Of a stretch of 64,000 nucleotides of DNA, positions 33,701 to 43,041 are shown piece after piece; position 1 is the first letter of the stretch, and each line of letters opens with the position of its first letter. The notes beneath the pieces are model-generated. The model ran no database searches. It was not told where the DNA came from and saw only the letters and a program-made list of their open reading frames with translations. The stretch is from Rhodoferax ferrireducens T118. Lineage in GTDB: Bacteria > Pseudomonadota > Gammaproteobacteria > Burkholderiales > Burkholderiaceae_C. A program made the translations under genes and the position numbers. The stretch is taken from NCBI RefSeq assembly GCF_000013605.1, contig NC_007901.1, forward strand, positions 193,448 to 257,447. Reading direction: 5' to 3'.

Positions 33701-34032
33701 GTGGGGTGAAACGCAAAGATCGCCGCGACTTCTTTAACCGGGATTCCACGACCCGCGCCAAACGTCGTGCTGCGGGTGGAGCCCCGCTACATCATCGCGC
33801 TACCCTGGATCTGTCATGGAGCAGATCGATCGAGTCGATCTTGGGTATCGCGCCACACCTGCGTCGCAAATTCTATTCGGATGCAAAGCGGTTTCGTTGG
33901 TCGGATAAGAACGAACAAATCAAGTTTGAGCCCCAAGTGCCACTGCACCATTTATCGCCATTGATCTGGAATGCTGAGCAGGGCCGATCTGTCGCCAACC
34001 GGTATTTTTCCACCACAAAGACTGGGAATTAA
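30766..34032 (+). CDS. Very large protein of unknown function (1088 aa)
   Basis: A start at 30766 fits the promoter just upstream; an in-frame ATG at 30676 is the alternative. Residues 1-90 form a beta-rich domain, about 95-190 a charged coiled coil, 190-310 a helical region, and the remainder mixed alpha/beta with acidic and aromatic patches (FLFLDDDNPARLLGENL). The C-terminus is basic (KRKDRRDFFNRD, RAKRRAAGG). No ATPase, nuclease or membrane motif is visible. Its place just ahead of a Gp37/Gp68-type gene and a Wadjet-like operon suggests a defence or plasmid-biology role. Confidence 0.8.
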   Translation: MSPTPSSQISLVNEDESPQFQRIASEDVLAPGYYWRLKNDFKVHDTRWSDHSFTLHARDVHLLVDIFEFEGAPHTAILLSHPRNGCNSTYRILIADFLTNFEPAKDAEAVRTDEQTQIMREVAAMQEEMAQAQENPLALPGVKAAVEEALEKFEREMVAEVAASQETQTKRTSDLRKIHRRAARRSTAAGNPLVARSVTISDQVGLMISGGINSEGLQELTVEARKRIAIAESTSKWLIARNDDIATKLKCLAPYYAEKGKVALARASKAIKYVKDITQGLNSLKLYTGDGVDVVSILEGASASTIEPLTLVQGKRYMDEELAVWVPVEDSFDWHSQRLFFEALKANPSLVDQVFPAPRCVVSMAVTSRSIEYSRETTAFQRVMNEINNRAVFLLVRDGQNIHVVYSSEPSHEAADRLFPTQSEIEGEFKGIDGTRIGLQDVAFGKSVENFNDLSLHYKRFLILLCGLDHRLKLFGEFYPPENGLQFMSIDFQQKFFLFLDDDNPARLLGENLEPVQDWISRCNKAVRSGSRVITSLDRNMRSASPQLQRMTSMEVDSDRLPAQMVVSREKGCHYISMPTSNGRSGDRGQANVWLDGPDNKDFKDWFLCMDLVRLETVQRYIYSRINRSGHISWLRAFKRAEAILLAEKADQAELRAALAKAALENGVLREGEVDEAIENAIATWRAAHRGADAPALTDTKALHELLSLMYPSDRIAKSTESMVDRLISDLGCEPLMLCRTGKNRLTLYVEATPDDKAPYASGVQWGWVKRVLIDVLKTKLSVASTSLVWLQKDKPNAMETLLREWPLLSSWIQEHHEPCPVRWLSDAKTAITSQAALLGDVLAKGRGAPVQSGLDETFTRELLWDAIDVYAKLSYYESVWTAVPVGVLQASAGKPVHFLYARVKTAHFVHRYGNPDQWSDYKSQVLLDDKHSAQRALQDAIEWTLIQTSEPIKKTAFRASQVNSTTPAGTKIESHESGGVKRKDRRDFFNRDSTTRAKRRAAGGAPLHHRATLDLSWSRSIESILGIAPHLRRKFYSDAKRFRWSDKNEQIKFEPQVPLHHLSPLIWNAEQGRSVANRYFSTTKTGN

Positions 34033-34037
34033 GCTCC

Positions 34038-35084
34038 ATGGCAGAAGAAACTGGCATTTCATGGTGTGACAGCACCTTCAATGGTTGGATTGGTTGTGAC
34101 CCGATCTCACCTGGTTGCGAAAACTGCTATGCGAAATCCAGCACGCCGGCACGGACATTGGGTATTGCGTGGGGTCCAAATGAACCCCGGCGGCGCACCG
34201 GCACCGCCAACTGGAATCTGCCTCGCCGCTGGAATGCAGCTCACGCGAAGTTCGCCGCCAAAAATGGACGGCGTCGCAGAGTATTTTGTGCATCGCTGTC
34301 TGATGTCTTTGACAACAAAGTTGATCCAGAATGGCGCGAAGAACTGTGGGCGCTGATTCGCGCAACGCCAAACCTAGACTGGTTGATCCTGACCAAACGT
34401 ATAGGGAATGTTGGGGCCATGCTCCCGGCTGACTGGGGTTGCGGATACGCAAATGTCTGGTTGGGAATCAGTGTTGTCAATCAAATTGAGGCTGACCGCG
34501 ACATTCCCAAGCTTTTGCGCACACCTGCGGCCACGCGGTTTTTGTCGATGGAGCCCCTGCTGGCCCAGGTGGACCTTTGCGAGCATTTCGGGATGTGGTG
34601 GAACAGCACCATGCAGAGCTACGAGGGCACGGGCTCGATGATCAACAGCAAAGGTTGCGAAGGGCACTACAAGCCCGGCATTGACTTGGTCATCGTCGGC
34701 GGCGAGTCCGGTCACAACGCGCGGCCCATGCACCCGGACTGGGTGAGACGTTTGCGTGATCAATGCCAGGCGGCGAACGTACCTTTCACCTTTAAACAAT
34801 GGGGCGAATGGCGTCCGATGCGACTTGACGAGGTGCCGAAAATCAAAGGCATGAATTGCCACCTCGTAAGCATCGACTCCAGGCGCACCATGGCCTCTGG
34901 CAGTTTCCACATGGCACACCAGATCAAGGCGATGGTGTCGGACCCGGTTTATTCGTGGCAGCACCCGGTTCTTAAGCTTGGAAAGAAAGCGACGGGACGG
35001 TTACTTGATGGCCGTGAGTGGGATGAAATGCCGTTAGACACTGAGGCCGCAACTTTAAAAAGCATTGGCGAAACTTGCTCTTGA
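34038..35084 (+). CDS. Phage Gp37/Gp68-family protein (DUF5131, radical-SAM-like)
   Basis: 348 aa with the family N-terminus ISWCDSTFNGWIGCDPISPGC and the cysteine cluster SPGCENCYA, then LTKRIGN, VWLGISV, RFLSMEPLL and VIVGGESGHNARPMHPDW. These are standard DUF5131 blocks. The Cys cluster resembles a radical-SAM 4Fe-4S site. Found on phages and plasmids; substrate unknown. Begins 5 bp after the 1088-aa gene. Confidence 0.9.
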   Translation: MAEETGISWCDSTFNGWIGCDPISPGCENCYAKSSTPARTLGIAWGPNEPRRRTGTANWNLPRRWNAAHAKFAAKNGRRRRVFCASLSDVFDNKVDPEWREELWALIRATPNLDWLILTKRIGNVGAMLPADWGCGYANVWLGISVVNQIEADRDIPKLLRTPAATRFLSMEPLLAQVDLCEHFGMWWNSTMQSYEGTGSMINSKGCEGHYKPGIDLVIVGGESGHNARPMHPDWVRRLRDQCQAANVPFTFKQWGEWRPMRLDEVPKIKGMNCHLVSIDSRRTMASGSFHMAHQIKAMVSDPVYSWQHPVLKLGKKATGRLLDGREWDEMPLDTEAATLKSIGETCS

Positions 35085-35112
35085 CGGATTGGCTTTGTCG
35101 TGTAACTTGGTC
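35085..35112 (+). promoter_or_regulatory. Promoter of the 321-aa gene (near-leaderless)
   Basis: TTGACG, 16 bp, TAACTT, then 7 bp to ATG 35116. Same design as at 30731-30758. Confidence 0.55.
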
Positions 35113-35115
35113 GAT

Positions 35116-36081
35116 ATGAACACGAAAAGCAAATTCAAGATGGTTCCGGCGGTACTGAAACAAGGTATCCGTTATTGTGGTTTGTCGTTCACGGTGAAAT
35201 CCGAAACCGAAGGGTTTTTTGACCCTGTTACACGCGAGGCCTGTGGCGACAGCATGGATTACGGCAAACTTTTTGCCTACCTGTTTCGGCGCTTTGGCTA
35301 CCCAAACCGTGGATGGGACGGCTACAAAGAACTTACCAAGTACGTCCTAACGACGCCGCACTCTGACATGGTTTTGAGTGTCGTCCCCTATGTTGGCGAC
35401 AACACGAGTCTGCATTTCACCTTCCTGGTTCCAATGGAGGTTCTTTGTCAGATCAATGATTATGGACAGCGTTTCAGGAATGCTTGGGAAGAGCGGGCGC
35501 TGGACTGGCGAGAAAAGCTCGGCCTTCCGGACTGGATGTCTGAGTGGATGGAATTTTGCAATACTTCCTTGCGCGCCCAATTTCATAACCTTCCTCAATA
35601 CAACAATTGGCGGGAGACACTGCCGTGGATGATGTCGCTTGGCTCCGGCAAAGGAAGGTCCAAGTTCGACAAAATGACTAGGCGCGCAAACCAGTTTTGT
35701 ACGCAACTCCATGCAGACTTCGAGAAGGTCGAAGCGGAACCTGGCTATTGCGAGCGGTCTCCAAATTGGCGGGAATGGGATGACGAAGACCCTATCAAAC
35801 CCTTCGCAGACGCTGCATTTGCAGCGTTGCGAGACCTTCATCGTCCTGTGGGCGTGCGCGATCAGGAAATCTCTGCATTTGGAGTGGTGAACTCTACCCG
35901 CCAGCCGCTTGCTGCGCCGGCTGTGGCCGGGTACCCGTCAGGAATGCTTGGCAATGCCGCACCGGAAGGTTTTGCTGAGCTTCACGGCTTGGTATTGAAG
36001 CTGGGCAATGGCAATGCCCGCTCAGGCATCAAGAAGGCAATTGCCATGTTGGCCCACAAAACGGCGCAGTCCCCGTCTTAA
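35116..36081 (+). CDS. Hypothetical protein (321 aa)
   Basis: The start MNTKSKFKMVPAVLKQG was chosen because a promoter sits immediately upstream. Aromatic-rich N-terminal half (YLFRRFGYPNRGWDGYKEL), Trp-rich middle. No signal peptide or membrane segment. No family recognised. Confidence 0.65.
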   Translation: MNTKSKFKMVPAVLKQGIRYCGLSFTVKSETEGFFDPVTREACGDSMDYGKLFAYLFRRFGYPNRGWDGYKELTKYVLTTPHSDMVLSVVPYVGDNTSLHFTFLVPMEVLCQINDYGQRFRNAWEERALDWREKLGLPDWMSEWMEFCNTSLRAQFHNLPQYNNWRETLPWMMSLGSGKGRSKFDKMTRRANQFCTQLHADFEKVEAEPGYCERSPNWREWDDEDPIKPFADAAFAALRDLHRPVGVRDQEISAFGVVNSTRQPLAAPAVAGYPSGMLGNAAPEGFAELHGLVLKLGNGNARSGIKKAIAMLAHKTAQSPS

Positions 36082-36099
36082 TTAACCCGAAACACCGAT

Positions 36100-36561
36100 A
36101 TGTCCTCAAAAACCACTCACACGCTTGCCGGCTTGGCCACCGGAGGCCTGCTGGCCTATTACAGCAAATCCGACTCAACTCACACGGTCCTTCTGCTTCT
36201 TGGTGCCCACATGGGCGCCAGTGCGCCCGACTGGGCCGAGGTTTCCACTTGGGTCACCACGCGGCATTGGTTCAGCGCCAATGAAAGTCATCGACTCAGC
36301 CTGATTCCGCATAGAACCATCACCCACACCTTGTGCCTTTGGGTGCTGGCAACGATGTACAGCTTGTACCTGCTGTACTACGGTGCCCACCAGTACACGA
36401 GCCTTTTGGCTTTTGCGTTTTGCGTGTCCGCCCTGACTCACCTCTTGCTGGATATACGAACCCCGATGGGAATTCCGCTGCTGCCATTTGGAAAGCGCTA
36501 TCGATTTCATGGATTTCAGTTCGAAGTTGCCAGAACGATTCAGCAACGCCATGGTTGGTAA
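36100..36561 (+). CDS. YdjM/DUF457-like membrane-bound metal-dependent hydrolase
   Basis: 153 aa. N-terminal THTLAGLATGGLLA, GAHMGASAPDWAE, RTITHTL and THLLLDIRTPMGIPLLPFGKRY match the LexA-regulated YdjM family with its conserved His and Asp residues and three or four membrane helices. Family members are inner-membrane proteins of poorly known function. Confidence 0.85.
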   Translation: MSSKTTHTLAGLATGGLLAYYSKSDSTHTVLLLLGAHMGASAPDWAEVSTWVTTRHWFSANESHRLSLIPHRTITHTLCLWVLATMYSLYLLYYGAHQYTSLLAFAFCVSALTHLLLDIRTPMGIPLLPFGKRYRFHGFQFEVARTIQQRHGW

Positions 36562-36619
36562 ATTGACGCCAACTCTTCAAACAATTGCTCCGAACAGCTT
36601 TGGCGCACGGGAAAATGAT

Positions 36620-37342
36620 ATGGGAACAGCAATGACACCTTCTAGTCAGAAACACGCTTTGTCGCCCCCGACAACGGGCGTCGACGCCACCAGCACGGAT
36701 GCAATTCTTGTTGAACCGACCTTTGAACTGCTTGCCGATTTGCCACGAGGCCACGACCTACGCGTAACGACCCTGCGTGAGCTGGCAGCCGAGTGCCGAA
36801 ACAAGTTGAGCAAAGAATGGCGCAAGATCGCGCTCTGGTGCATCGCAACGAGCTGCTATGACGACCTGAGTTCGTCATGGACGGATACCAACGAGTTCCG
36901 AGTGCAGAGGAACGTCGGATTGACCAGTCGCCTTGATGCCGCTCCAGTGGCGCCGCTGCCCCTCACTCAAAGCGGAATGCAGGATCAATCGCCCTCGCCC
37001 GTCGCCGTATTACCGGCAGTGGGGGTCCTTAAGGGCTTCACTTACCGCATCGAGATGCGGACCTGGTACGTCAATGGCCGCTACCTTGGACAGGCCTCTG
37101 AGTTCAGTCTGTGCGACACAGCCTACCTGGTTGAACTCACGACCGGCCATTTCTACGGCGACTGGAACGGCACCCGGTTCCGCGATGGTGCTCAGTCGCT
37201 GGCCCGCAATTTGGAGAGTGCAGTCGAACTTCATGATGCGCTTCGACGAAACGCCGGCCGCCCACCTGATCTCCCTATGACACATCATCCCATTCGATTG
37301 GACAATTGGGGTGAATATCGCATCACAACTGCCCAAATTTGA
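36620..37342 (+). CDS. Hypothetical protein (240 aa) preceding the Wadjet-like operon
   Basis: The start MGTAMTPSSQKHALS at 36620 has CGGGAAAA upstream; ATG 36551 inside the previous gene is the alternative. The middle third is flexible and Pro/Ser-rich; the C-terminal third (TYRIEMRTWYVNGRYLG) is a beta-rich domain. No family recognised. Confidence 0.6.
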   Translation: MGTAMTPSSQKHALSPPTTGVDATSTDAILVEPTFELLADLPRGHDLRVTTLRELAAECRNKLSKEWRKIALWCIATSCYDDLSSSWTDTNEFRVQRNVGLTSRLDAAPVAPLPLTQSGMQDQSPSPVAVLPAVGVLKGFTYRIEMRTWYVNGRYLGQASEFSLCDTAYLVELTTGHFYGDWNGTRFRDGAQSLARNLESAVELHDALRRNAGRPPDLPMTHHPIRLDNWGEYRITTAQI

Positions 37343-37443
37343 GGCTTTGTAGAATTTGACCAGCAGAAGTCTCGTATTTCACCTCTTCGTCCGCTGTTCG
37401 CAACAATAAATGAGCATCCATTTGCTTCATTAAGGGAGTCAGT

Positions 37444-40400
37444 ATGCCGCATCAGTTGCGTCGAATCATTACGATAAATATCCGCAACCCCAATGGTGGG
37501 CTTCCCTCTGGACGGATCGCGGAACTGGACCCGCGCGGGGGCGTACTCGCCGTGGGCGTCAACGGGGTCGGGAAGACCACGCTACTGCGTTTGTTGCCCC
37601 TCTTTTATGGCGCCACGCCCCAGCAAATCCTGCGTGGCACGGGTCGCGCCTTGATGATTAAGTACGCACTACCGGACCCCAGCAGCGCAGTGGCTTACGA
37701 GTATGAGCGCGAGTCCGAAACTGACTTGCGCACCGTGGTGATGCACTGCAAGCCGGGTGATGACGCGCCACAATTTCACATCATCCGGGGCGGCTACCGC
37801 GAAGACTTCTTCTACGACGCAAACAACCAGTTTGTGACTCGCGAGGAGTTCAAGGCCCACGTCGAGGCGATGGACAACAACAAATACCAGGTCAGTCAAA
37901 AACTCTACCTGCACCAGTACCGTAGCGTCATCCTGAATGAACGGCTTGCGACAAAGGAAGGGGTGAAGATGCGCGAGTTGGCCGCCATGCACTCGCTGGG
38001 CCCCTCGCCACTGTACAACCTGGATCAGATCGCTGCGGCAATGGCCAACGAGAAGATCTCGTTTCGTGATCTTGAGAATATTGTCATCGAGCGCGTGACA
38101 GACGCCCATTTCGATGGAAATGTGCCCAACAACAGTCGAGAAATCAAGAAAAGTCGCGGGGATGTCGCCCGATGGCTGGAGGACCGCGATCATCTGGCTC
38201 GGATCATGGCCAACCGGCCCGAAGCCCTGAAAATCCAGGCTCGCATTGAAACGGTCAAGACCCTGCATCTTGAGCTATGCACTTTGCACGTGGCAGTGAA
38301 GGAGGCCATCCTGCAGATCGCGCGGGAGCAAGAGGAATTTGACGCTCGCCAAGCGCGTCTCAAATCTGAATTTGATACGAAAACCGACGACATCAATACC
38401 CTGATCGCGGCGGCGACAGGTGATAAGAAAACAGCGGATGCCGCCTGGGCCAATAAACGCGAAGAGGTTGAGGCGGCGGAATCAAGATTGCGTCAGTTTG
38501 AGAAGATTGGTGTTGAGAAGCTTGCAGCCGAACAGTCGAATGAGGATAGCTTCAGTTCGCAATGCAGCGCCATGGAGCGCGAGTTGGATGGGCTCACGAC
38601 GGCTGCAGGTGACGTCACGCGCAAGACACAGACCCGAAAAGCGGCCGTGTCCAGCGACTGCGCTGACGTAGTGTCTCGTATCAACGAGCGGTTACTGGAA
38701 GCTTCACGCGAGGGCAAAGTCAGAGGTGATGAATTGCATGCGGCTGAAGAGAATGCGCTTGAAGCCCTTGAGTCACCGCTACGAATCACTGAGATAAATG
38801 ACGCGAAGCTGTTGTTGATCTCCAGACTTGGGGAACTGAAAGTCCTTCTTGCCAGCCCCACTGCAACATCTGACACGCTGGAGCAACAGCGTCAGTCAGT
38901 CTCGGCGGTTGATCACATGCGCGAGGCTCTTGGCAAGGCCACAGCATCGGTTCTGGCTGCTCAGGACGAGCTCGCCGTTGCGCGCGGTGCCAGCGATAAC
39001 GCACTGGTGCGCCTGAATGATTGCGAGCAGGCCGCGCTTCAAGTCGCCCAGCGCGACGAGCAACTGCAGGAGCAGCTATCCCCTCCTGCCGGTTCTTTGC
39101 TTGCGTTTCTGAGATCAACAGACGCCGCCCTGTGGTCTGACAGCGCGAAGGTGATCGATACCGCGCTTCTGTGTCGCACCGACCTCGATCCAGTGCTTGT
39201 TGATGGCTCCGCACCATCCCCGGGCGAACTCACCCTGGGGTCCGTCACTCTGCATGTCGAACGTGTTGACGTTCCATCCTGGGTCGACATGACCGATGTC
39301 CGCCAGCAGATTACAGCCCTCAAGCGAGAGGCCGATGTTGTGTCCAAGGCTCTGCAAGACGCCAGATCCAGCGCTCAGCGCTTGTCCAAGGAGATGAGCC
39401 TGGCCAACGTGAAGGTGGGAGAGGCCAAGGCGGGGGAGTCGTTGGCTAAAGCGGCACTGGAAAATGCCCGCCTCACGCAGATTCGCTGGACCAATGTCAT
39501 GGAGCAGGAAAAGCTGGCATGCACGCAACAGACCGAGAGCGAACAGCGTAAAAAAGTGACAAGCGTGCAGAAGCTCGATGCGGAAGCCAATTTGTTGTTG
39601 AATGGCTTGAAAGCAGCCAAGCAACACATTCGAGACGATTTTCGGACGCATCGCCGAGTGGTTGTCGAGGAGACATCGGCCGCTGAGGCCCGCCTGGACC
39701 AAGAAAAGGCAGCAGCCTACGTCCAAAGAGATCGCCATCTAAGCCAAATTGACGAAGACATGGCCCGCGATCTGGCCGGCTTGGGGGTGGACCCGATTCG
39801 GGTAGCTGATTTGGCAAGGGGCATCGAAGACTTCACTCAGCGTCTGGAAAATATCGCTCGTAACCGCCACGAGGTCACTGAGTGGCGACGGTTTCAGCGC
39901 GAAACCTTCCCGCTCATGGAGTCCACGCGCCTGGAGCGTGACAGGCTCGCAACACGCTGCAGCGAAATCAATTCCAAGTTGCTTGACTTGAGGGGCGATT
40001 TGACGCGATTGGAAGAGTCCACGAGGCTTGACTTGGCCAATATTGAACGCAACCGTGGCAGCAACCGGAAACAGGCTGACCGTCTCACAGAATTGTTGCG
40101 CCTCGGGCTCAAGGATTTCATGAGTTATGTGCCCAACCGCCTTCATGTTGACTGGAACGTGGAAAGCCTTGAAGCTGCTGTCAGTGATTTTCGGGATAAG
40201 CTGGCAGGCGAGTCCGAAGCCATTCAGAAGGAACTGCGCAACCTCAAAAATGTCATGTTGATGCGTTCGGGTCCAGTCGAACATTGGCTTTCGCTCAAGG
40301 AGCGAGAACTTCCTGATAAGCAAACCTTGCTTGACCACGAATGGCAATGCGCGTTGGCACAGGTGGTATGTGACTGGTTTGATCCGCGGGAATATGTACC

Positions 40401-41151
40401 GTATGTCGATCAGGTCCACAAGGAAATGGTCAGTTTTCTGGACTTGGCGGGCGGCTTTGTGCGCACCCTCGACCTATTTGACCGACGGGTCGATTCATTC
40501 AACCGGGAACTTCAAAAAGCACTCTCTGAGACAGCCAAATTTGAACGCTTTCGGGACTTGTCAGTCACGGTACGCTCGGGCGTTGGGCAGATCAGCAGTC
40601 TGAAAACGCTGCGGCAAATGCAGGATGTCGCCAACAGCAAAGGTTCTCTTCACCGCTCAGTGGTGGTTCAGGAGCGCGAGGTGCCTTCAGACGAAGAGAC
40701 CGCCCTGATTCGCGAGTTTCGAAACATCTTGCCAAGCGACGGCGTCTTCATGGTCAACCTGAATGACCAAGTGCGTTTGGAATGCTCATTGATTGAAAAC
40801 GGTCAGCGCAAGATCATTACCAATGAGGATGAGTTCCGGGCGGTCTCGTCCAGTGGCAACACGGCGCTGATAACTGCCATGTACCTCATTGGCTTCGTCC
40901 AAATGGTCCGTGGCCCCAATTCCCCGGTGCGCCTGACCTGGGTCGTTGATGAGCTTGGACGCTTTGATAGCGACAATTTGGCCGCCTTCTTGCACACGCT
41001 GGACTGGCACAAGATCGATGTGATCAGCGCCTCACCCAGCGTAGACCCCGCCTTGGCGCGTTACTTCCCCCGTTTGTGCGTGTTTGAAAACAATGGGTCA
41101 ATCTGGACTTCCGAAACCCAAGTCGAAGGAGAAGCGTATGTTGATGCATAA
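37444..41151 (+). CDS. jetC: Wadjet/Mks-like SMC ATPase (JetC-type, DUF3584-like)
   Basis: 1235 aa. Walker A GVNGVGKTTLLRLLP at 38-52; long coiled-coil arms from about 260-480 and 640-950 with a hinge-like region between; ABC signature SSSGNTAL near 1135; Walker B WVVDELGRFD at 1166-1175. This is the build of an SMC-like ATPase. The N-terminus (PNGGLPSGRIAELD, FYGATPQQILRG) fits the DUF3584 family rather than the AAA_29 type typical of described JetC. Ribosome site AAGGGAG. First of four overlapping genes; overlaps jetB by 14 bp. Confidence 0.8.
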   Translation: MPHQLRRIITINIRNPNGGLPSGRIAELDPRGGVLAVGVNGVGKTTLLRLLPLFYGATPQQILRGTGRALMIKYALPDPSSAVAYEYERESETDLRTVVMHCKPGDDAPQFHIIRGGYREDFFYDANNQFVTREEFKAHVEAMDNNKYQVSQKLYLHQYRSVILNERLATKEGVKMRELAAMHSLGPSPLYNLDQIAAAMANEKISFRDLENIVIERVTDAHFDGNVPNNSREIKKSRGDVARWLEDRDHLARIMANRPEALKIQARIETVKTLHLELCTLHVAVKEAILQIAREQEEFDARQARLKSEFDTKTDDINTLIAAATGDKKTADAAWANKREEVEAAESRLRQFEKIGVEKLAAEQSNEDSFSSQCSAMERELDGLTTAAGDVTRKTQTRKAAVSSDCADVVSRINERLLEASREGKVRGDELHAAEENALEALESPLRITEINDAKLLLISRLGELKVLLASPTATSDTLEQQRQSVSAVDHMREALGKATASVLAAQDELAVARGASDNALVRLNDCEQAALQVAQRDEQLQEQLSPPAGSLLAFLRSTDAALWSDSAKVIDTALLCRTDLDPVLVDGSAPSPGELTLGSVTLHVERVDVPSWVDMTDVRQQITALKREADVVSKALQDARSSAQRLSKEMSLANVKVGEAKAGESLAKAALENARLTQIRWTNVMEQEKLACTQQTESEQRKKVTSVQKLDAEANLLLNGLKAAKQHIRDDFRTHRRVVVEETSAAEARLDQEKAAAYVQRDRHLSQIDEDMARDLAGLGVDPIRVADLARGIEDFTQRLENIARNRHEVTEWRRFQRETFPLMESTRLERDRLATRCSEINSKLLDLRGDLTRLEESTRLDLANIERNRGSNRKQADRLTELLRLGLKDFMSYVPNRLHVDWNVESLEAAVSDFRDKLAGESEAIQKELRNLKNVMLMRSGPVEHWLSLKERELPDKQTLLDHEWQCALAQVVCDWFDPREYVPYVDQVHKEMVSFLDLAGGFVRTLDLFDRRVDSFNRELQKALSETAKFERFRDLSVTVRSGVGQISSLKTLRQMQDVANSKGSLHRSVVVQEREVPSDEETALIREFRNILPSDGVFMVNLNDQVRLECSLIENGQRKIITNEDEFRAVSSSGNTALITAMYLIGFVQMVRGPNSPVRLTWVVDELGRFDSDNLAAFLHTLDWHKIDVISASPSVDPALARYFPRLCVFENNGSIWTSETQVEGEAYVDA

Positions 41152-41803
41152 GTCAGCGCTCAAGCGATTGGCCGAAGGGTGTTTCATTTGCCAATTCAAC
41201 TATCCGGATGAATTCGCTGCTTTGCTGGATCCGGACGGTCGAAGTCGTGCTGAGGCCTGGCTCAGTGAGATCGGCTATCGGCTGGCCCGATTGAATGACG
41301 ATGGCGCCTTTTTCATGGCCCATGCCATCGTCACGGGCGAAATGCGGGCGCGACTGCGCGAGGAACTGAAATCGGTTCGTGGCCGCTTGGAGCCGATGGT
41401 TGGGTTCATGGAGACGGTACGCCAGGCGCAAGGCCGTGATCCACAGATTCATGCCGGTGACATGATCTGGGAGTCGGAGATCAGCGAGGCGGTACGCGCC
41501 TCTGCGACTCTGGAGCGCCGACTCTCGGAGATGCGCGACATCAGCGGCGCGCGGGTAACGGATTCGGCCATCGACCGCGTGCGGCGCATGCTGGCCCAGT
41601 TGCAGGCAGAAGGCTACGTCGTTGAAACCAATCCGGCCGTCAAAGGCTATCAAGTCACGGGCAAGATCGATTACCTGTACCAGCTCATTGGTTTTATCGC
41701 CGCCAATTCAACACAACTCTCAGATGATGAAGTCGTTGACCAGATAGATCCCCAAATTCGTCTGGACGGCGCGGATACGCAGCCAGGGATCAGCCCCGTA
41801 TGA
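41138..41803 (+). CDS. jetB: Wadjet/Mks-like KITE subunit (JetB/MksE-type)
   Basis: 221 aa; start at 41138 with GAAGGAG inside the end of jetC. Two winged-helix-like stretches (AEAWLSEIGYRLARLNDDGAFFMA and VRRMLAQLQAEGYVVETNPAVKGYQVTGK) fit a KITE subunit. Assigned from gene order, size and fold pattern. Its stop overlaps the next start (ATGA). Confidence 0.7.
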   Translation: MLMHKSALKRLAEGCFICQFNYPDEFAALLDPDGRSRAEAWLSEIGYRLARLNDDGAFFMAHAIVTGEMRARLREELKSVRGRLEPMVGFMETVRQAQGRDPQIHAGDMIWESEISEAVRASATLERRLSEMRDISGARVTDSAIDRVRRMLAQLQAEGYVVETNPAVKGYQVTGKIDYLYQLIGFIAANSTQLSDDEVVDQIDPQIRLDGADTQPGISPV

Positions 41804-43041
41804 GTTCGCCCATCAAGGACGTCTTGCTGTCGCTTAGCCGGCATGCCGAGGTCATTGAACACGCCCTGTCGGGCGTGATATCGGCAGAGACTGGCACACC
41901 TCGCCTTGCCATTTCGGCGCTACGCCAGGCCAGCGCCTTGCTCCCGGCGGGTGAGGATGGCTACCGGTTGCACACTAAACTGCGCGAGTATTTGCATTCG
42001 CACTTGCAGCTGTATCCGGCCTTCCAAAGTCTGGCTGAGATCGGTTCGCGCATCAGTCAGGTCAACTCACTGTGGACCGAGCTTGAACTGGTTCACAACA
42101 CGGTTGACAAGGCAACCGCCAACGATTTGCTGGAATCGCTGCAAACCACCGTTTTTGACATCGGGGACAGCATGGACAGCAACATGCTGCTGTTGCAGAC
42201 CCTGCTCAGTACGCGGTATGGCAACGTGAAGTCGCTGGAGTTCAAGAAAAGACAGAATCGCTATTACCAGCAACAAACTGCGGCGCTGGCGGCGGACCTG
42301 GCGCGCCTCTCCAAGGTATGCGACATCGTCGAAAGGGAAGCGAGCTCGCGGGCAATGGAGGGCCTGGCCCGCTTCATCAGGCGCAATATCTTGCCGCGCA
42401 TCATGCCGTGGCAGCATGGTTTGTCGGAAATGCAGACCCATTTGAGCAAAGAGATCTTCCGCATCCGAGAGGTTGAGCGCAATCACATGCTGTTGGCCCG
42501 GCTGGACATGATGCTGCGCCAGCAACCCGCGTGGCGGGGGATCGATGCAGACCTGAGCCAAGACATTCCGGACTTCCTGTTGGCAGCGTCCTTGCCCGCG
42601 ATGGTGGCCCACGTCGAGCCCATGGAGGCCGATCGATCCATGCTTGAGGAGATGGAGTCGCTTGCCCGTGACTTGCCGCCTAAACGCCCGTTCACAATGG
42701 ACGCTGAGGCGCCCAAGCGCTACATCCGCATCGTCGATCCACCGAACGCACCGCAGCCCTCTGCCGCCGCACTGGCACTGAAACGCCTGACACGCGACGT
42801 GAATGCAGCCGAGGCCGGTGTGTCACTGATCACATGGCGTGACAGCGATACCGATGCTCTGTCGCTGGCCCCCAATGTGTGGCTCGTGTTTGCGATCATG
42901 GCCTTGCGCAGCCTCAAGATGAATGTGCAGCTGGTTGCGAACGCACCGCGCGACGGCGAACGCTTTGCGCACACGTTCCGCGATGCCGTGGCCACGTCCA
43001 AGGCCGCGATGGCGACCCAACACAGGCTGGCCGCCAGATGA
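41800..43041 (+). CDS. jetA: Wadjet/Mks-like kleisin subunit (JetA/MksF-type)
   Basis: 413 aa, almost entirely helical in the N-terminal 270 residues with a long coiled part (about 140-230) and a winged-helix-like C-terminal third. This matches a kleisin bridging SMC heads and KITE subunits. Assigned mainly from context; no strong family motif seen. Overlaps jetB upstream (ATGA) and jetD downstream (ATGA). Confidence 0.65.
   Translation: MSSPIKDVLLSLSRHAEVIEHALSGVISAETGTPRLAISALRQASALLPAGEDGYRLHTKLREYLHSHLQLYPAFQSLAEIGSRISQVNSLWTELELVHNTVDKATANDLLESLQTTVFDIGDSMDSNMLLLQTLLSTRYGNVKSLEFKKRQNRYYQQQTAALAADLARLSKVCDIVEREASSRAMEGLARFIRRNILPRIMPWQHGLSEMQTHLSKEIFRIREVERNHMLLARLDMMLRQQPAWRGIDADLSQDIPDFLLAASLPAMVAHVEPMEADRSMLEEMESLARDLPPKRPFTMDAEAPKRYIRIVDPPNAPQPSAAALALKRLTRDVNAAEAGVSLITWRDSDTDALSLAPNVWLVFAIMALRSLKMNVQLVANAPRDGERFAHTFRDAVATSKAAMATQHRLAAR

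Noticed and set aside
37669..38268. 199-codon minus-strand frame inside the SMC gene
   Set aside because: Shadow of the SMC ATPase coding sequence.
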